DNA from: a virus
Strand: one strand, 5' to 3'
DNA: 52,636 bases
IMG/VR virus record: IMGVR_UViG_3300029258_002308
Location: 1-52,636 of that record
Shown: in pieces, positions 32,355-40,036 of the stretch
Position numbering within the stretch: position 1 is the stretch's first letter
Layout of the letters: every line of letters begins with the position of its first letter
Program-made: the position numbers and the translations under genes
Notes under the pieces: model-generated
The model's database searches: none
The model's input: the letters and a program-made list of their open reading frames with translations, nothing else
What the model was told of the DNA's origin: nothing

Positions 32355-32828
32355 ATGCCTTTAGATTTAGACAGCGTAAAAATGTATGAACCAACTATTG
32401 AAAAAGTTATTCGATTGGTGCTAGAACAGAAAAGACCAATCGATCAAGCTGATATGGTAAGGCGATTTGCGAGCAAGCTCGCAAATCGCCTTATCCTCGG
32501 GAACGAACCCGTTGTAGATCCAAATCTTACCCATTTGGTACAGATTTTTGCTGGAGTTATTGAATCAAAATACAGACTTCATCACTTCCAGCATTTCCAG
32601 ATTGCCGAAGAGTTCAATCATATTCTTTCCCGTGTTGTTGTCGGAGTGCTAGGGAAGGTGAATTTAAAGCAAAACGAGTTCTATGGGTTTAATTCCTATC
32701 TGAGGGAAACGCTCCTGGAAGCGGATCTTGTGGTTCTGGGAATGAACGATCCTTATCGGCAAAAAGCTGTTACCATGGCCCGAGGGGTCATCGCTGATAT
32801 CGTCAGAGAAACCCAGTGGATAACCTAA
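32355..32828 (+). CDS. Hypothetical protein
   Basis: 157 aa, mostly helical (LVEQKRPIDQADMVRRFASKLANR, FNSYLRETLLEADLVVLGM). AAGGAG precedes the ATG. No family recognised. It contains a 17-bp perfect hairpin at 32458-32493. Confidence 0.65.
   Translation: MPLDLDSVKMYEPTIEKVIRLVLEQKRPIDQADMVRRFASKLANRLILGNEPVVDPNLTHLVQIFAGVIESKYRLHHFQHFQIAEEFNHILSRVVVGVLGKVNLKQNEFYGFNSYLRETLLEADLVVLGMNDPYRQKAVTMARGVIADIVRETQWIT
32458..32493. repeat. Perfect 17-bp inverted repeat inside a CDS
   Basis: TAAGGCGATTTGCGAGC (32458-32474) and GCTCGCAAATCGCCTTA (32477-32493) are complete complements with only AA between them. It encodes MVRRFASKLANRLI and is not followed by a U-run. Confidence 0.9.
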
Positions 32829-32834
32829 AGGGGC

Positions 32835-33695
32835 ATGGCGAGGAAGAAGATGAGTGACGCAGTTCAGAATGTCAAATGGCTTCTAGAGCCCGAAGTATTC
32901 AATGACGAAGAGGCCCCAATCGTGGAGGCTTTGGATCGACTCGGATACGAGCATGTCGAAATCAAGTTTGGCAAGTCCTATGAGGACTATCTGCGATCAT
33001 TCAAGAATGACGATTGTGTCGTTTTTCATGGCAGCTTCCAGGCGGGTTTTTTCTTCTGGGGCAATACCCAATGGATTCCCGGAGTCTATTGCAATGATGC
33101 TGAATTTGAGTGCGTTTCCTACTATCCCAAGTTGGGACAATATTTGTTGAACTCACAATACATCATGTTGCCGTTCGGAGAACTGGACAGGTTCAAAAAC
33201 TGGTTGTTCGCAAAATTTCTCACCGACAACAAGTTGTTCGTTAGACCCGCCAGCGGAAGGAAATCGTTTACCGGGAATGTGTTCTCGGCGGCAACATGGG
33301 AGAAAGACATTAAGTTGGCGGCATTTTACAGTACACCCCCGGAAGCGATTGTAATCGTGGCCCCGGAAATTGAAATCGACAAAGAATGGCGACTGCTGGT
33401 GGTCGATGGAAAGGTCGTTACCGCTTCACAGTACAAAAGTATAGAAAGGCCAAAACCTCCTGCGGAGGTTTTGGCCTATGGACAAATGGTTATAGACGAA
33501 TCGGGCTTCGATCCACAGCCCGTGTGGGTTTTGGATATTTGTCTGGCCGAGGAAGAATACCACGTAGTTGAGGCGGGACCGTTTTCCTGTTGTGCCTTAT
33601 ACAATTGCGACCCAGAGATAGTCGTTCGGGAAGTTTCAAAAGTCGCTTTAAGGGATTGGGAAAATGTGGCAGAAGCCAAGAGGAAGAAGAGCTAA
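32835..33695 (+). CDS. ATP-grasp protein, R2K-type (DUF4343-like)
   Basis: 286 aa. Landmarks: KLFVRPASGRKSFTGNVFS (about 135-153), the substrate and ATP strands IEIDKEWRLLVVDGKVVTASQ, then the metal-ligand region PVWVLDICLAEEEYHVVEAG with an aspartate and glutamates. These fit the R2K clade of ATP-grasp enzymes found in phages and bacteria, which ligate a carboxylate to an amine. Substrate unknown. AAAGGGG precedes the ATG. Confidence 0.8.
   Translation: MARKKMSDAVQNVKWLLEPEVFNDEEAPIVEALDRLGYEHVEIKFGKSYEDYLRSFKNDDCVVFHGSFQAGFFFWGNTQWIPGVYCNDAEFECVSYYPKLGQYLLNSQYIMLPFGELDRFKNWLFAKFLTDNKLFVRPASGRKSFTGNVFSAATWEKDIKLAAFYSTPPEAIVIVAPEIEIDKEWRLLVVDGKVVTASQYKSIERPKPPAEVLAYGQMVIDESGFDPQPVWVLDICLAEEEYHVVEAGPFSCCALYNCDPEIVVREVSKVALRDWENVAEAKRKKS
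33447..33477. repeat. Perfect 14-bp inverted repeat with 3-nt loop, inside a CDS
   Basis: AGGCCAAAACCTCC (33447-33460), loop TGC, GGAGGTTTTGGCCT (33464-33477). It lies in the ATP-grasp gene and encodes RPKPPAEVLA. Confidence 0.9.
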
Positions 33696-33739
33696 AACTC
33701 TTGGCGAAACTGCAAAAGAAATACTGATAGGCAAGATTG

Positions 33740-34105
33740 ATGAAAAAGCTTACCATCGATTTCGTTAGGGCCGAGTTTAAGAAGTTGGGTTATACCCTGA
33801 TAACCAAAACATATCTGAATGCCAAGCAAATTCTTGAGGTGCGATGTAGGAAGGGCCATAAATGGGCCACCAATTGGAACAATTTTGCCAAAGGGGCTCG
33901 TTGCCGACATTGTTTTATGGAGAGTCAAGTTAAAGGCTGCAAAGCTCTCAAGAAGATTGTGTTGCGTGACAAATATTTTTCCATTAGTGGTGCGGCACGA
34001 ATACTAGGAGTGAAGGATGGCGACCTCCGCAGACGCAATTTCGGCACGGCCAAGAAATATTACAAGATCCAAGATATAAAAAAAATCGAGGAAATGATCG
34101 AATGA
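33740..34105 (+). CDS. Zinc-ribbon and HTH protein
   Basis: About 121 aa from ATG 33740. The zinc-ribbon-like segment is CRKGHKWATNWNNFAKGARC then RHC, a pattern frequent in phage homing-nuclease-associated proteins, followed by a MerR-like helix (FSISGAARILGVKDGDLRRR). It may bind DNA as a regulator, or be a leftover of a mobile endonuclease. It is coupled to the next gene by ATGA. Confidence 0.65.
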   Translation: MKKLTIDFVRAEFKKLGYTLITKTYLNAKQILEVRCRKGHKWATNWNNFAKGARCRHCFMESQVKGCKALKKIVLRDKYFSISGAARILGVKDGDLRRRNFGTAKKYYKIQDIKKIEEMIE

Positions 34106-34392
34106 AGATATACCTGAGAGACAGAAACCCAGAATTAGTCGAACATTGGGAATATTACTTCCAATTTTCAGATGACGTTCATGTTTCTTGTGGGGATATT
34201 TTTGCTCCCGGAGATCACATGAAAGTCGATGCCATCGTTAGCCCAGCAAATTCGTTCGGATACATGGACGGCGGCATCGATTTCATCTACAGCAGCGTCC
34301 TCGGCTGGAAAATGTCTGAGGATCTCCGAAGGGCGATTCATCAAAATCACGACGGAGAATTGCTAGTCGGCAATGCCCAAGTCATATATTAA
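34102..34392 (+). CDS. Macro domain protein, N-terminal part
   Basis: 96 aa. VDAIVSPANSFGYMDGGID (about 36-54) is the ADP-ribose-binding start of a macro domain, and the following helix and GELLVGNAQVIY fit. The frame ends at TAA 34390, where family members continue with PYLISAPTMRVP. That continuation is found in the +1 frame directly downstream (34373-34750), so the domain is split. Macro domains bind or remove ADP-ribose. Confidence 0.75.
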   Translation: MKIYLRDRNPELVEHWEYYFQFSDDVHVSCGDIFAPGDHMKVDAIVSPANSFGYMDGGIDFIYSSVLGWKMSEDLRRAIHQNHDGELLVGNAQVIY

Positions 34393-34750
34393 AGAAAGTA
34401 ATCCCAAGGCTAAAATTCAATATCTCATTAGTGCCCCAACGATGCGGGTCCCTATGAATGTCGCAAATACAGTCAATGCTTATCTCGCATTCAAAGCAGC
34501 AATAAAAGCAGTATTCTACCATCCCGGCATCAATTCTTTTGTTTGTCCTGGACTAGGCACCGCTGTTGGGGAAATGCCCTACAAACGATGTGCTGTTCAA
34601 ATGTTCGAAGCCTATCAAATGTACAAAGAGCCCGAGTGCTTCGACGTATTAGGTGCGGCTCACATTCATCATCACATGATGCTTAACGAGGACACTTATG
34701 ATGAAGTGTTCAAAGCAGAACATCCGGTTCCAAGAGTCAGAGATTTTTGA
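34373..34750 (+). CDS. Macro domain protein, C-terminal part
   Basis: 125 aa if started at ATG 34373, which has no ribosome binding site. It encodes the rest of the macro domain: IQYLISAPTMRVPMNVANTV and SFVCPGLGTAVGEMPYKRCA. It overlaps the first part by 20 nt in another frame. Loss of one AT unit in GTCATATATTAAAG would explain the break; adding AT restores one frame. Split genes, mutation or sequencing error are all possible. Confidence 0.75.
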   Translation: MPKSYIKESNPKAKIQYLISAPTMRVPMNVANTVNAYLAFKAAIKAVFYHPGINSFVCPGLGTAVGEMPYKRCAVQMFEAYQMYKEPECFDVLGAAHIHHHMMLNEDTYDEVFKAEHPVPRVRDF

Positions 34751-34759
34751 GGAAAAATT

Positions 34760-35704
34760 ATGCATTTAAACATTCCCGAAGTCAAGATTGGCAGTAAAAT
34801 CCTAATCGCTGGTGCGGGCGGGGGATTCGATGTGTATGCGGGTCTCCCGCTCGCTTATGAATGGATGATGAATCCGCCCGGAAATACGATTGCGGATTTT
34901 GAAATCGTTCTTGCTACTTTCTATGACAAGGTCGATGCCGATTTCGTCTATAGACCAACGGAACATGAAGACTATCCTTTGGGATACTACAGCTTCAATT
35001 TTGTTGAGCAATGTGTGGGTGTTGCTCATCAATGCTATACGATTGGACGGCATGGAGTTCAGCTTGTCCGAGAAGCTTACCAGGAGATTGTTGACAAGCA
35101 TAAAATCGACACGATCATTCTGATCGACGCGGGTGTCGATATTTTGATGAAAGGCGATGAGGACAATCACGGAACGATCCTGGAAGATTTTATCTCTTTG
35201 CTGGCTCTTTCAAAGGTTTTTGTACCAAACAGATATGTCGTCTGTCTTGGCTTTGGTTCTGAGACCGAAGAAGAGTTGAATCACTATCGTGTCCTGGAGA
35301 ATATCTCCCATCACTGTAAAATCGGGGATTTCTTGGGATCTTGTACCATGACCAGGAATATGGGTTGCTTCGCTTACTACCAAATAAAATGCATGGAGGC
35401 TTGGGAGAACGGCAGAAAAAGCCATATACATACGCGAATAATTCCCTCGGTAATGGGCAAATTTGGCAACTACCAGATGTATGACGATATTGACGCACGG
35501 GTCTGTGGTGAAACCGTAAATGCTACTGAAGCATTCATATCGCCCTTGCAAAGTATCTACTGGTGGTTTAGTCTGGAAGGAGTCGCTAGAGCGAATCGTT
35601 ATCGAGAGATTCTAGAACCATCGAGAACTTTTGTAGATGCGAAGTTAATGCTTCAATGCAAAACTAGGTGGAAGACTAGGTCTAAGGAGGAAATTCCACT
35701 ATGA
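34760..35704 (+). CDS. DUF1152-like protein
   Basis: 314 aa. ILIAGAGGGFDVYAGLPLAYEW (about 14-35) and the later DTIILIDAGVDILMKGDEDNHGT are the typical glycine-rich start and acidic strand of DUF1152 proteins; LGFGSETEEELNHYRVLENI also fits. The function of this family is not known. Placed next to a macro domain and an ATP-grasp gene, it may take part in nucleotide or ADP-ribose chemistry; this is inference. Confidence 0.8.
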   Translation: MHLNIPEVKIGSKILIAGAGGGFDVYAGLPLAYEWMMNPPGNTIADFEIVLATFYDKVDADFVYRPTEHEDYPLGYYSFNFVEQCVGVAHQCYTIGRHGVQLVREAYQEIVDKHKIDTIILIDAGVDILMKGDEDNHGTILEDFISLLALSKVFVPNRYVVCLGFGSETEEELNHYRVLENISHHCKIGDFLGSCTMTRNMGCFAYYQIKCMEAWENGRKSHIHTRIIPSVMGKFGNYQMYDDIDARVCGETVNATEAFISPLQSIYWWFSLEGVARANRYREILEPSRTFVDAKLMLQCKTRWKTRSKEEIPL

Positions 35705-36201
35705 AATTGATCTATATCGGAACACTAGTATTGATTTTTATTGTGGCAGCCGCCCTTTGTAGGGCCATGTATACTGCTGGATATGGCGATGGAATCGAGG
35801 AAGCCCCACAAGTTAGGATCGATGAAACGGAGGCTTATGCCCTTGGATGGAAAGAGGGGCGGGATATGCAAAGTTTTCTACCTGTTCCTGATAAATGGGT
35901 TGATGCCGAAAAAGCGAGAATTAGTTTCAAGGTTGAGGATGTCAAGGTGATCGGTATCTTGACCACTAATCCGAATGATGAAAATGGTTGTATTGCTTGG
36001 GAATGCCTTGAAGAAAATCAGCATCCTCACGTTTTGAAACATTATGGTTATGCTACCGATGAAGTTCCAGCAAACCGTTATTACTACATTGGCGTATGGA
36101 ATTGTCCCAATCCCTGGAAAAAGATAAAGGTTCCTGAGCAATAGTTGAAAATTCGAAGTTAATGCTTAACTGAAAAACTAGGAGGAGATTCCATTATGAA
36201 G
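35641..36201 (+). repeat. Direct repeat of a leader before two membrane-protein genes
   Basis: The sequence before the ATG at 35701 (from 35641, GAAGTTAATGCTTC...) is repeated before the ATG at 36196 (from 36155, GAAGTTAATGCTTA...). Both contain AAAACTAGG, a GGAGG-type ribosome binding site and ATTCCA just before ATGAA. The second copy lacks about 20 bp between two ACTAGG-like motifs. The first copy lies inside the end of the DUF1152 gene. Confidence 0.75.
35701..36144 (+). CDS. Single-pass membrane protein
   Basis: 147 aa. An N-terminal membrane segment (MKLIYIGTLVLIFIVAAAL) is followed by GYGDGIEEA and a soluble domain with two Cys-Trp stretches (CIAWECLEE, VWNCPNPWKK). Overlaps the end of the DUF1152 gene. 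Not recognised. Confidence 0.7.
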   Translation: MKLIYIGTLVLIFIVAAALCRAMYTAGYGDGIEEAPQVRIDETEAYALGWKEGRDMQSFLPVPDKWVDAEKARISFKVEDVKVIGILTTNPNDENGCIAWECLEENQHPHVLKHYGYATDEVPANRYYYIGVWNCPNPWKKIKVPEQ

Positions 36202-36540
36202 ACTTGGATTATGATTGTCTTTTTCTTATTCTGCTGTTTGTTATGTTTCTTTGCCGGATATCTCACAGGGAAACCGGGACGAATAGAGCCAGAGAAAATC
36301 GATCCCATCTGCGATTGCCAGAAACTTGATGTTTTGATCGAGAACGGATGGATCTATAAGATGCATGGTCCTGGCATGGGAAGGAATGTGTATGAAAAGT
36401 TCCATGGTTGCGAGATCAAGTATCGTAACGGCGACGTTTACATGAACGTGGAAAACACTGGAGATAACAGGAAAGATGCTATGCGTCCGTGTCTTGAAAA
36501 AGCCACCATTCTTATGAAAGGAGTAAAAAGTGCAAACTGA
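36196..36540 (+). CDS. Single-pass membrane protein, partner of the previous gene
   Basis: 114 aa. Membrane segment MKTWIMIVFFLFCCLLCFF then AGYLTGKPG and a soluble part with paired Cys residues (ICDCQK). The leader and the TM-then-GYxxG layout resemble the gene at 35701, suggesting a tandem duplication with divergence. Confidence 0.7.
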   Translation: MKTWIMIVFFLFCCLLCFFAGYLTGKPGRIEPEKIDPICDCQKLDVLIENGWIYKMHGPGMGRNVYEKFHGCEIKYRNGDVYMNVENTGDNRKDAMRPCLEKATILMKGVKSAN

Positions 36541-36700
36541 AATCGAAGATCATGTTATTAAGGTCTACAAGCGAATGTATGACATGGTTAAGGGCCGGGC
36601 GAACGTAAGATTCGATTCCGACGATGCTAGGGGAATGATGACCCAAGCCGCCGCCCGGCTTACGCAAGTGGTCATTCAAACAGAAAGGGATGGGCGATGA
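36530..36700 (+). CDS. Small hypothetical protein
   Basis: 56 aa from GTG 36530, with AAAGGAG at 36517-36523. It overlaps the previous gene's end and its own stop overlaps the next start (ATGA). Sequence is helical (YKRMYDMVKGRANV, MTQAAARLTQ). Confidence 0.65.
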   Translation: MQTEIEDHVIKVYKRMYDMVKGRANVRFDSDDARGMMTQAAARLTQVVIQTERDGR

Positions 36701-36867
36701 CTCGAAATGAAATCATGAGGCTTTTAGAGCAAACTTTCCATCAGATGTATTCCATGGCCAATATCACTACACGCGGCAGCAATGATGGACTCAATCAGGC
36801 CAGAGTCGATGTTTTGAAAGAGTCGGTGAAGATGACGAAACTGTTAGTCGAACAGGAGCAGCGTTAG
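36697..36867 (+). CDS. Small hypothetical protein
   Basis: 56 aa, same length as the gene before and with a similar pattern (TFHQMYSMANITTRG, DVLKESVKMTKLL), so possibly a diverged paralogue. Its 3' end overlaps the convergent minus-strand gene by 4 bp. Confidence 0.65.
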   Translation: MTRNEIMRLLEQTFHQMYSMANITTRGSNDGLNQARVDVLKESVKMTKLLVEQEQR

Positions 36868-37073
36868 GCCTGAGGATTCCATTTCTCGCCCGTAAGTTTG
36901 TTCCAGAAACCATCAAAGACGTATCTTAGTCCAAATTCGGTGGCTTCCAGATTATAGTGATATTCCCACTTCGGATCGTCCCTGGCGGGGATCTTCTTTA
37001 CTTTGTAGGTTACTTCGGTTTCAGCCCCATCTACGGGCCCACCGCCAGTGAAATAAGTCAATTCAGCTTCCAT
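36864..37073 (-). CDS. Small hypothetical protein
   Basis: 69 aa on the minus strand (ELTYFTGGGPVDGAETEVTYK, FGLRYVFDGFWNKLTG). AAGG precedes the ATG. It is the last gene of a minus-strand arm that begins at 39395. Unknown function. Confidence 0.6.
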   Translation of the reverse strand: MEAELTYFTGGGPVDGAETEVTYKVKKIPARDDPKWEYHYNLEATEFGLRYVFDGFWNKLTGEKWNPQA

Positions 37074-37085
37074 GCCTTAAAAGAG

Positions 37086-37748
37086 TCACTCGGTTCTTAA
37101 ATTTTGGTTTCTTATCTTCTTTTTTAGCTGCTCGATTTTTTGCTCAGTGTAGACTTCAAAGTCCCATCCTCGTACTTTGCAGGCATCTTCCGTGAAAAAC
37201 CACTTGTCTTTGTTTTTCCTTAGGCCGGTTTGGTTTGCCGGTTTTACCTCCCATACTTCATTGTGGCCATCTTCGAATGTAACAAAGATGTCTGGGGTGT
37301 ATTTGTGTACTTGCCCCTTGTTAATGTAGTCAATTTGGAAGGGCTCCACGTCATAAGCCCTAACCGTTTTGTCTTCGTCCAATAACTCAAAAACTGTCTT
37401 TTCCCAACCCGAACGATACTGAAAATACTTATTCATCTTGGTTGAAAGGTGCTTCCCCTGCCGAAATTTGGGTTTCCTAGTCTTTTTGCCGCCGAAATCC
37501 TTCCAAATTGTAGTTCTCATGGGACCGTTGTAATTTTTCAGACTTTCGGTCGGATGTCGAACTTTGAAGTGCATCTTCATATCGCGAACAGGAGCCCCAC
37601 ATCTTTTTAGAGGACAAACAATGTATTCACGGCCTTCTTCATGCTTGTCTAGGATGTGTGCTTTGTACTCCAGATAGTCCGTAAACTGCACTCCGCAAAC
37701 GAAACACTGCCACTTTCTTTGATGTTTGTCGGGTATGTCAAATTGCAT
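37086..37748 (-). CDS. TnsA/gp4-like nuclease with C2H2 zinc finger
   Basis: 220 aa. The N-terminus is a C2H2 zinc finger (WQCFVCGVQFTDYLEYKAHI then DKH). The C-terminal half is a PD-(D/E)XK nuclease: YRSGWEKTVFELL, VEPFQIDYI, TPDIFVTFEDGHNEVWEVKP, with catalytic Glu, Asp and Glu-x-Lys. This arrangement matches the TnsA N-domain and also T4 head-completion nuclease gp4. In the context of nearby capsid-like genes, the gp4-like role is preferred. Confidence 0.75.
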   Translation of the reverse strand: MQFDIPDKHQRKWQCFVCGVQFTDYLEYKAHILDKHEEGREYIVCPLKRCGAPVRDMKMHFKVRHPTESLKNYNGPMRTTIWKDFGGKKTRKPKFRQGKHLSTKMNKYFQYRSGWEKTVFELLDEDKTVRAYDVEPFQIDYINKGQVHKYTPDIFVTFEDGHNEVWEVKPANQTGLRKNKDKWFFTEDACKVRGWDFEVYTEQKIEQLKKKIRNQNLRTE

Positions 37749-38964
37749 TAGAATGTCTCATTGTTCTTATCAAAGATTTCTTTCCTTTGAAGGTAACATT
37801 CTGGGAATTAAGTTCTGATGTTGGTTTTGGCGGTAAAAGCTTTTGTGCCAATGTAGACAGGTTTTCAGGAAGTTGTTGAGCCAAGATTTTTATTTCCCTT
37901 GTCAAAGCATTTAACCTATTCTTGGTTGTTTCCATGTCTGAGGATACACTAGACCAACCCATCTCACGCATAACTTCCAGAGGTTGTGTAGAATCTATAG
38001 TGCTGCCTGGATAAAAGGCACTTAAATCTGCTCTTTCAATAAGATCAGAAGGCAAAGTTTTCATTCTTTGCAGTTGTAAACCAAGTAATCTATCTATTTC
38101 ATCTACATTAGCAAGAATTTTTGTCAAGGCAAATGTAGTCAACCCCCCAGATTGTTTCAGTAATGTTTCTTTGGTGCGATTTAGTGTGTTTTTGTAAGAT
38201 AGAGCTTTTTTTTGGTTCCAAGCAAAAGTGCATTGCCTCAATGAATTACCTAAAGCAAAATGGCAAACTAAAAAATGAGCCTCTCTTTCTTCCCGAGGTC
38301 CTTTTTGTGCCAATTCATTCAATGATCTTATCAACATGGCTTTTTCTTCTCGGGCCATTATTTCGGTATCTGGCATTTTGTAAGGAAGGCGACCTTGTAA
38401 CGATTTGCCAGCGGGAAAAGCAGACGGCTTGGGTTGTTTAAAAGGTCGATACATTCCCTTTCTCCCAGTTAAACCCCCAGGATCTTGTCCTTTAATCAAA
38501 CTAGGGATGTTTACATCATGATGTCTTTTGGATAACAAGGCTTTGCTTTTTAAAGGCACCAGGATCGATAAATAAGCTCCCAGATTGTTAATGGAGCGAT
38601 CTGTTTGTGTGAGAACCCTGTAAACATAACTAAAAATTTCTTGCGTAATATCATCTGCCAAAGAATCATCTTTAGTGCGTTTATAAGCTGTTCGAAACAC
38701 ACGATCTCTTAATCCAACCAGCGTATTTTCGGCATCATGCAATTTATTGCGAAGCTCTTCTTTGTTTAAACCTGCCTCTTTAGCCTCTTCAGGCAATCGA
38801 TTCCACCGATTCATTTGAGCATTCCACTGAATGATTTGCCCTGCTCTTGTTACGTCTTCTCCTTCGCACAGCATCAATCCTTCAAGAAAAATCAGATTCC
38901 ACACATGGTTGTGAATCTCTTCTATTAGTTCTGTTTCTTTTAGCCATTCTTTGAAAAGCATCAT
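37738..38964 (-). CDS. Sigma-region-2-like protein with possible capsid-targeting N-terminus
   Basis: 408 aa. The N-terminus MMLFKEWLKETELIEE carries the FKEWL peptide shared with the protein at 39866. Residues about 85-155 include AYKRTKDDSLADDITQEIFSYVYRVL, very close to the ECF sigma region 2 pattern. The C-terminal 200 residues are helical and unlike sigma region 4. It may be a transcription factor carried in the virion, or a structural protein with an accidental match. It overlaps the preceding gene by 4 nt. Confidence 0.5.
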   Translation of the reverse strand: MMLFKEWLKETELIEEIHNHVWNLIFLEGLMLCEGEDVTRAGQIIQWNAQMNRWNRLPEEAKEAGLNKEELRNKLHDAENTLVGLRDRVFRTAYKRTKDDSLADDITQEIFSYVYRVLTQTDRSINNLGAYLSILVPLKSKALLSKRHHDVNIPSLIKGQDPGGLTGRKGMYRPFKQPKPSAFPAGKSLQGRLPYKMPDTEIMAREEKAMLIRSLNELAQKGPREEREAHFLVCHFALGNSLRQCTFAWNQKKALSYKNTLNRTKETLLKQSGGLTTFALTKILANVDEIDRLLGLQLQRMKTLPSDLIERADLSAFYPGSTIDSTQPLEVMREMGWSSVSSDMETTKNRLNALTREIKILAQQLPENLSTLAQKLLPPKPTSELNSQNVTFKGKKSLIRTMRHSNAI

Positions 38965-39395
38965 TTCTCGTCCAATTTATCAATACCAGTGGGAGCATCA
39001 GGAGCATCGGGATCATCGTCATCCACGCCCAGATCAGCGGGTTCTCCGTTGCCAGCTAGTTTCTTTTTTACTTCTTCCTCGTCAATGATTTTCATATTCT
39101 TCACATCCTTGTAACCGAAGACCCTTTGGACCTTCTGGCCTTCCATTGCTTTTTTAAGGTCAAATGCGATGAAATTGGCCTCATCGAGCCAGCCTTTGCT
39201 GGTATCTTCATCGGGATTCTTCATTCTTGCAAAGGTTACCCTGCCGGATTCAGGAGTGCCAAAGATGGTCCCGTCTTTTCTAAAAAATAGGACGAGATCG
39301 TTGTTTTCTATCAGCGAATTGATCTTAACAGAGGACTCCGATTCGTCCCATCGATCCATCAATTCACGGAACTGCGAGAATGCTGGTGACTTCAT
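38961..39395 (-). CDS. Acidic hypothetical protein
   Basis: 144 aa. The N-terminus (MKSPAFSQFRELMDRWDESE) may belong to the set of related N-terminal peptides. The middle is alpha/beta with FRKDGTIFGTPESGRVTFA, and the C-terminus is a run of Asp (DDDDPDAPDAP). Start is 27 bp from the divergent gene at 39423. Possibly a prohead core protein. Confidence 0.6.
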   Translation of the reverse strand: MKSPAFSQFRELMDRWDESESSVKINSLIENNDLVLFFRKDGTIFGTPESGRVTFARMKNPDEDTSKGWLDEANFIAFDLKKAMEGQKVQRVFGYKDVKNMKIIDEEEVKKKLAGNGEPADLGVDDDDPDAPDAPTGIDKLDEK

Positions 39396-39422
39396 TTTTT
39401 ACCTCTAAACCTATATACCTAT

Positions 39423-39866
39423 ATGGAACCCATATCGTTCAGATTATTTATGGAACTAGAGGACAGCAAAGTTAATATGTTTACACAACTTGCTGATGAT
39501 TTAGGTGTCGATCCAAAAGCATTTGTTGGCCTCCCACAACCCGCTTCATTCTTTAAGTTGGGTGATATCTATAACCTTGGCATGTACAAAATCGTAGGTA
39601 TTGAAACCGATGATGAAGGACATCCAACTCATTGCAAAGTTCAACTTATTAACCATTTGAAAATGCCTAGAAAACGATATAAGGTGCAACGAGGAACAGT
39701 GATAAGGGTTCCTGACGATGAAGAGGAAGCAGATGATAAAATCAGATTGATTCCTGTGGATCAAGTACAAAATCTCATCGTCCAAGCTCTACAACAACAG
39801 CAACAACCTGAGATGGGAGGATTGCCAGGAGGCGAGATGCCCGGAATGGGAATGGGAATGATGTGA
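39423..39866 (+). CDS. Hypothetical protein with Gln-rich and Met/Gly-rich tail
   Basis: 147 aa. The N-terminus MEPISFRLFMELED resembles a capsid-targeting peptide. The core is beta-rich with a KVQRGTVIRVPDDEEE turn. The tail has a Gln run and then MGGLPGGEMPGMGMGM. Its stop and the next start overlap (TGATG). Not recognised. Confidence 0.65.
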   Translation: MEPISFRLFMELEDSKVNMFTQLADDLGVDPKAFVGLPQPASFFKLGDIYNLGMYKIVGIETDDEGHPTHCKVQLINHLKMPRKRYKVQRGTVIRVPDDEEEADDKIRLIPVDQVQNLIVQALQQQQQPEMGGLPGGEMPGMGMGMM

Positions 39867-40036
39867 TGGATTTCAAAGAGTGGCTAAAAATTCAAGAAGC
39901 TGGCACTAATACAGCCTGTATTGCGGTTTTTGCTCGTCCCGCACTTCCAGGTCCCGTAAGAAGAGTCTTTGCTTCGCATTGGGGGAAAGAGGACCCGTTT
40001 TTCAAGAAGAGGAAAAGAAAAAGAGGGAACAAATGA
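39866..40036 (+). CDS. Small basic protein with FKEWL N-terminus
   Basis: 56 aa (MDFKEWLKIQEAGTN..., ending in KKRKRKRGNK). The first 11 residues end in I-Q-E, which fits the (I/L)xE cleavage motif of T4 prohead protease gp21, followed by a basic mature peptide, like T4 internal proteins. It is coupled to both neighbours by overlaps. Confidence 0.65.
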   Translation: MDFKEWLKIQEAGTNTACIAVFARPALPGPVRRVFASHWGKEDPFFKKRKRKRGNK

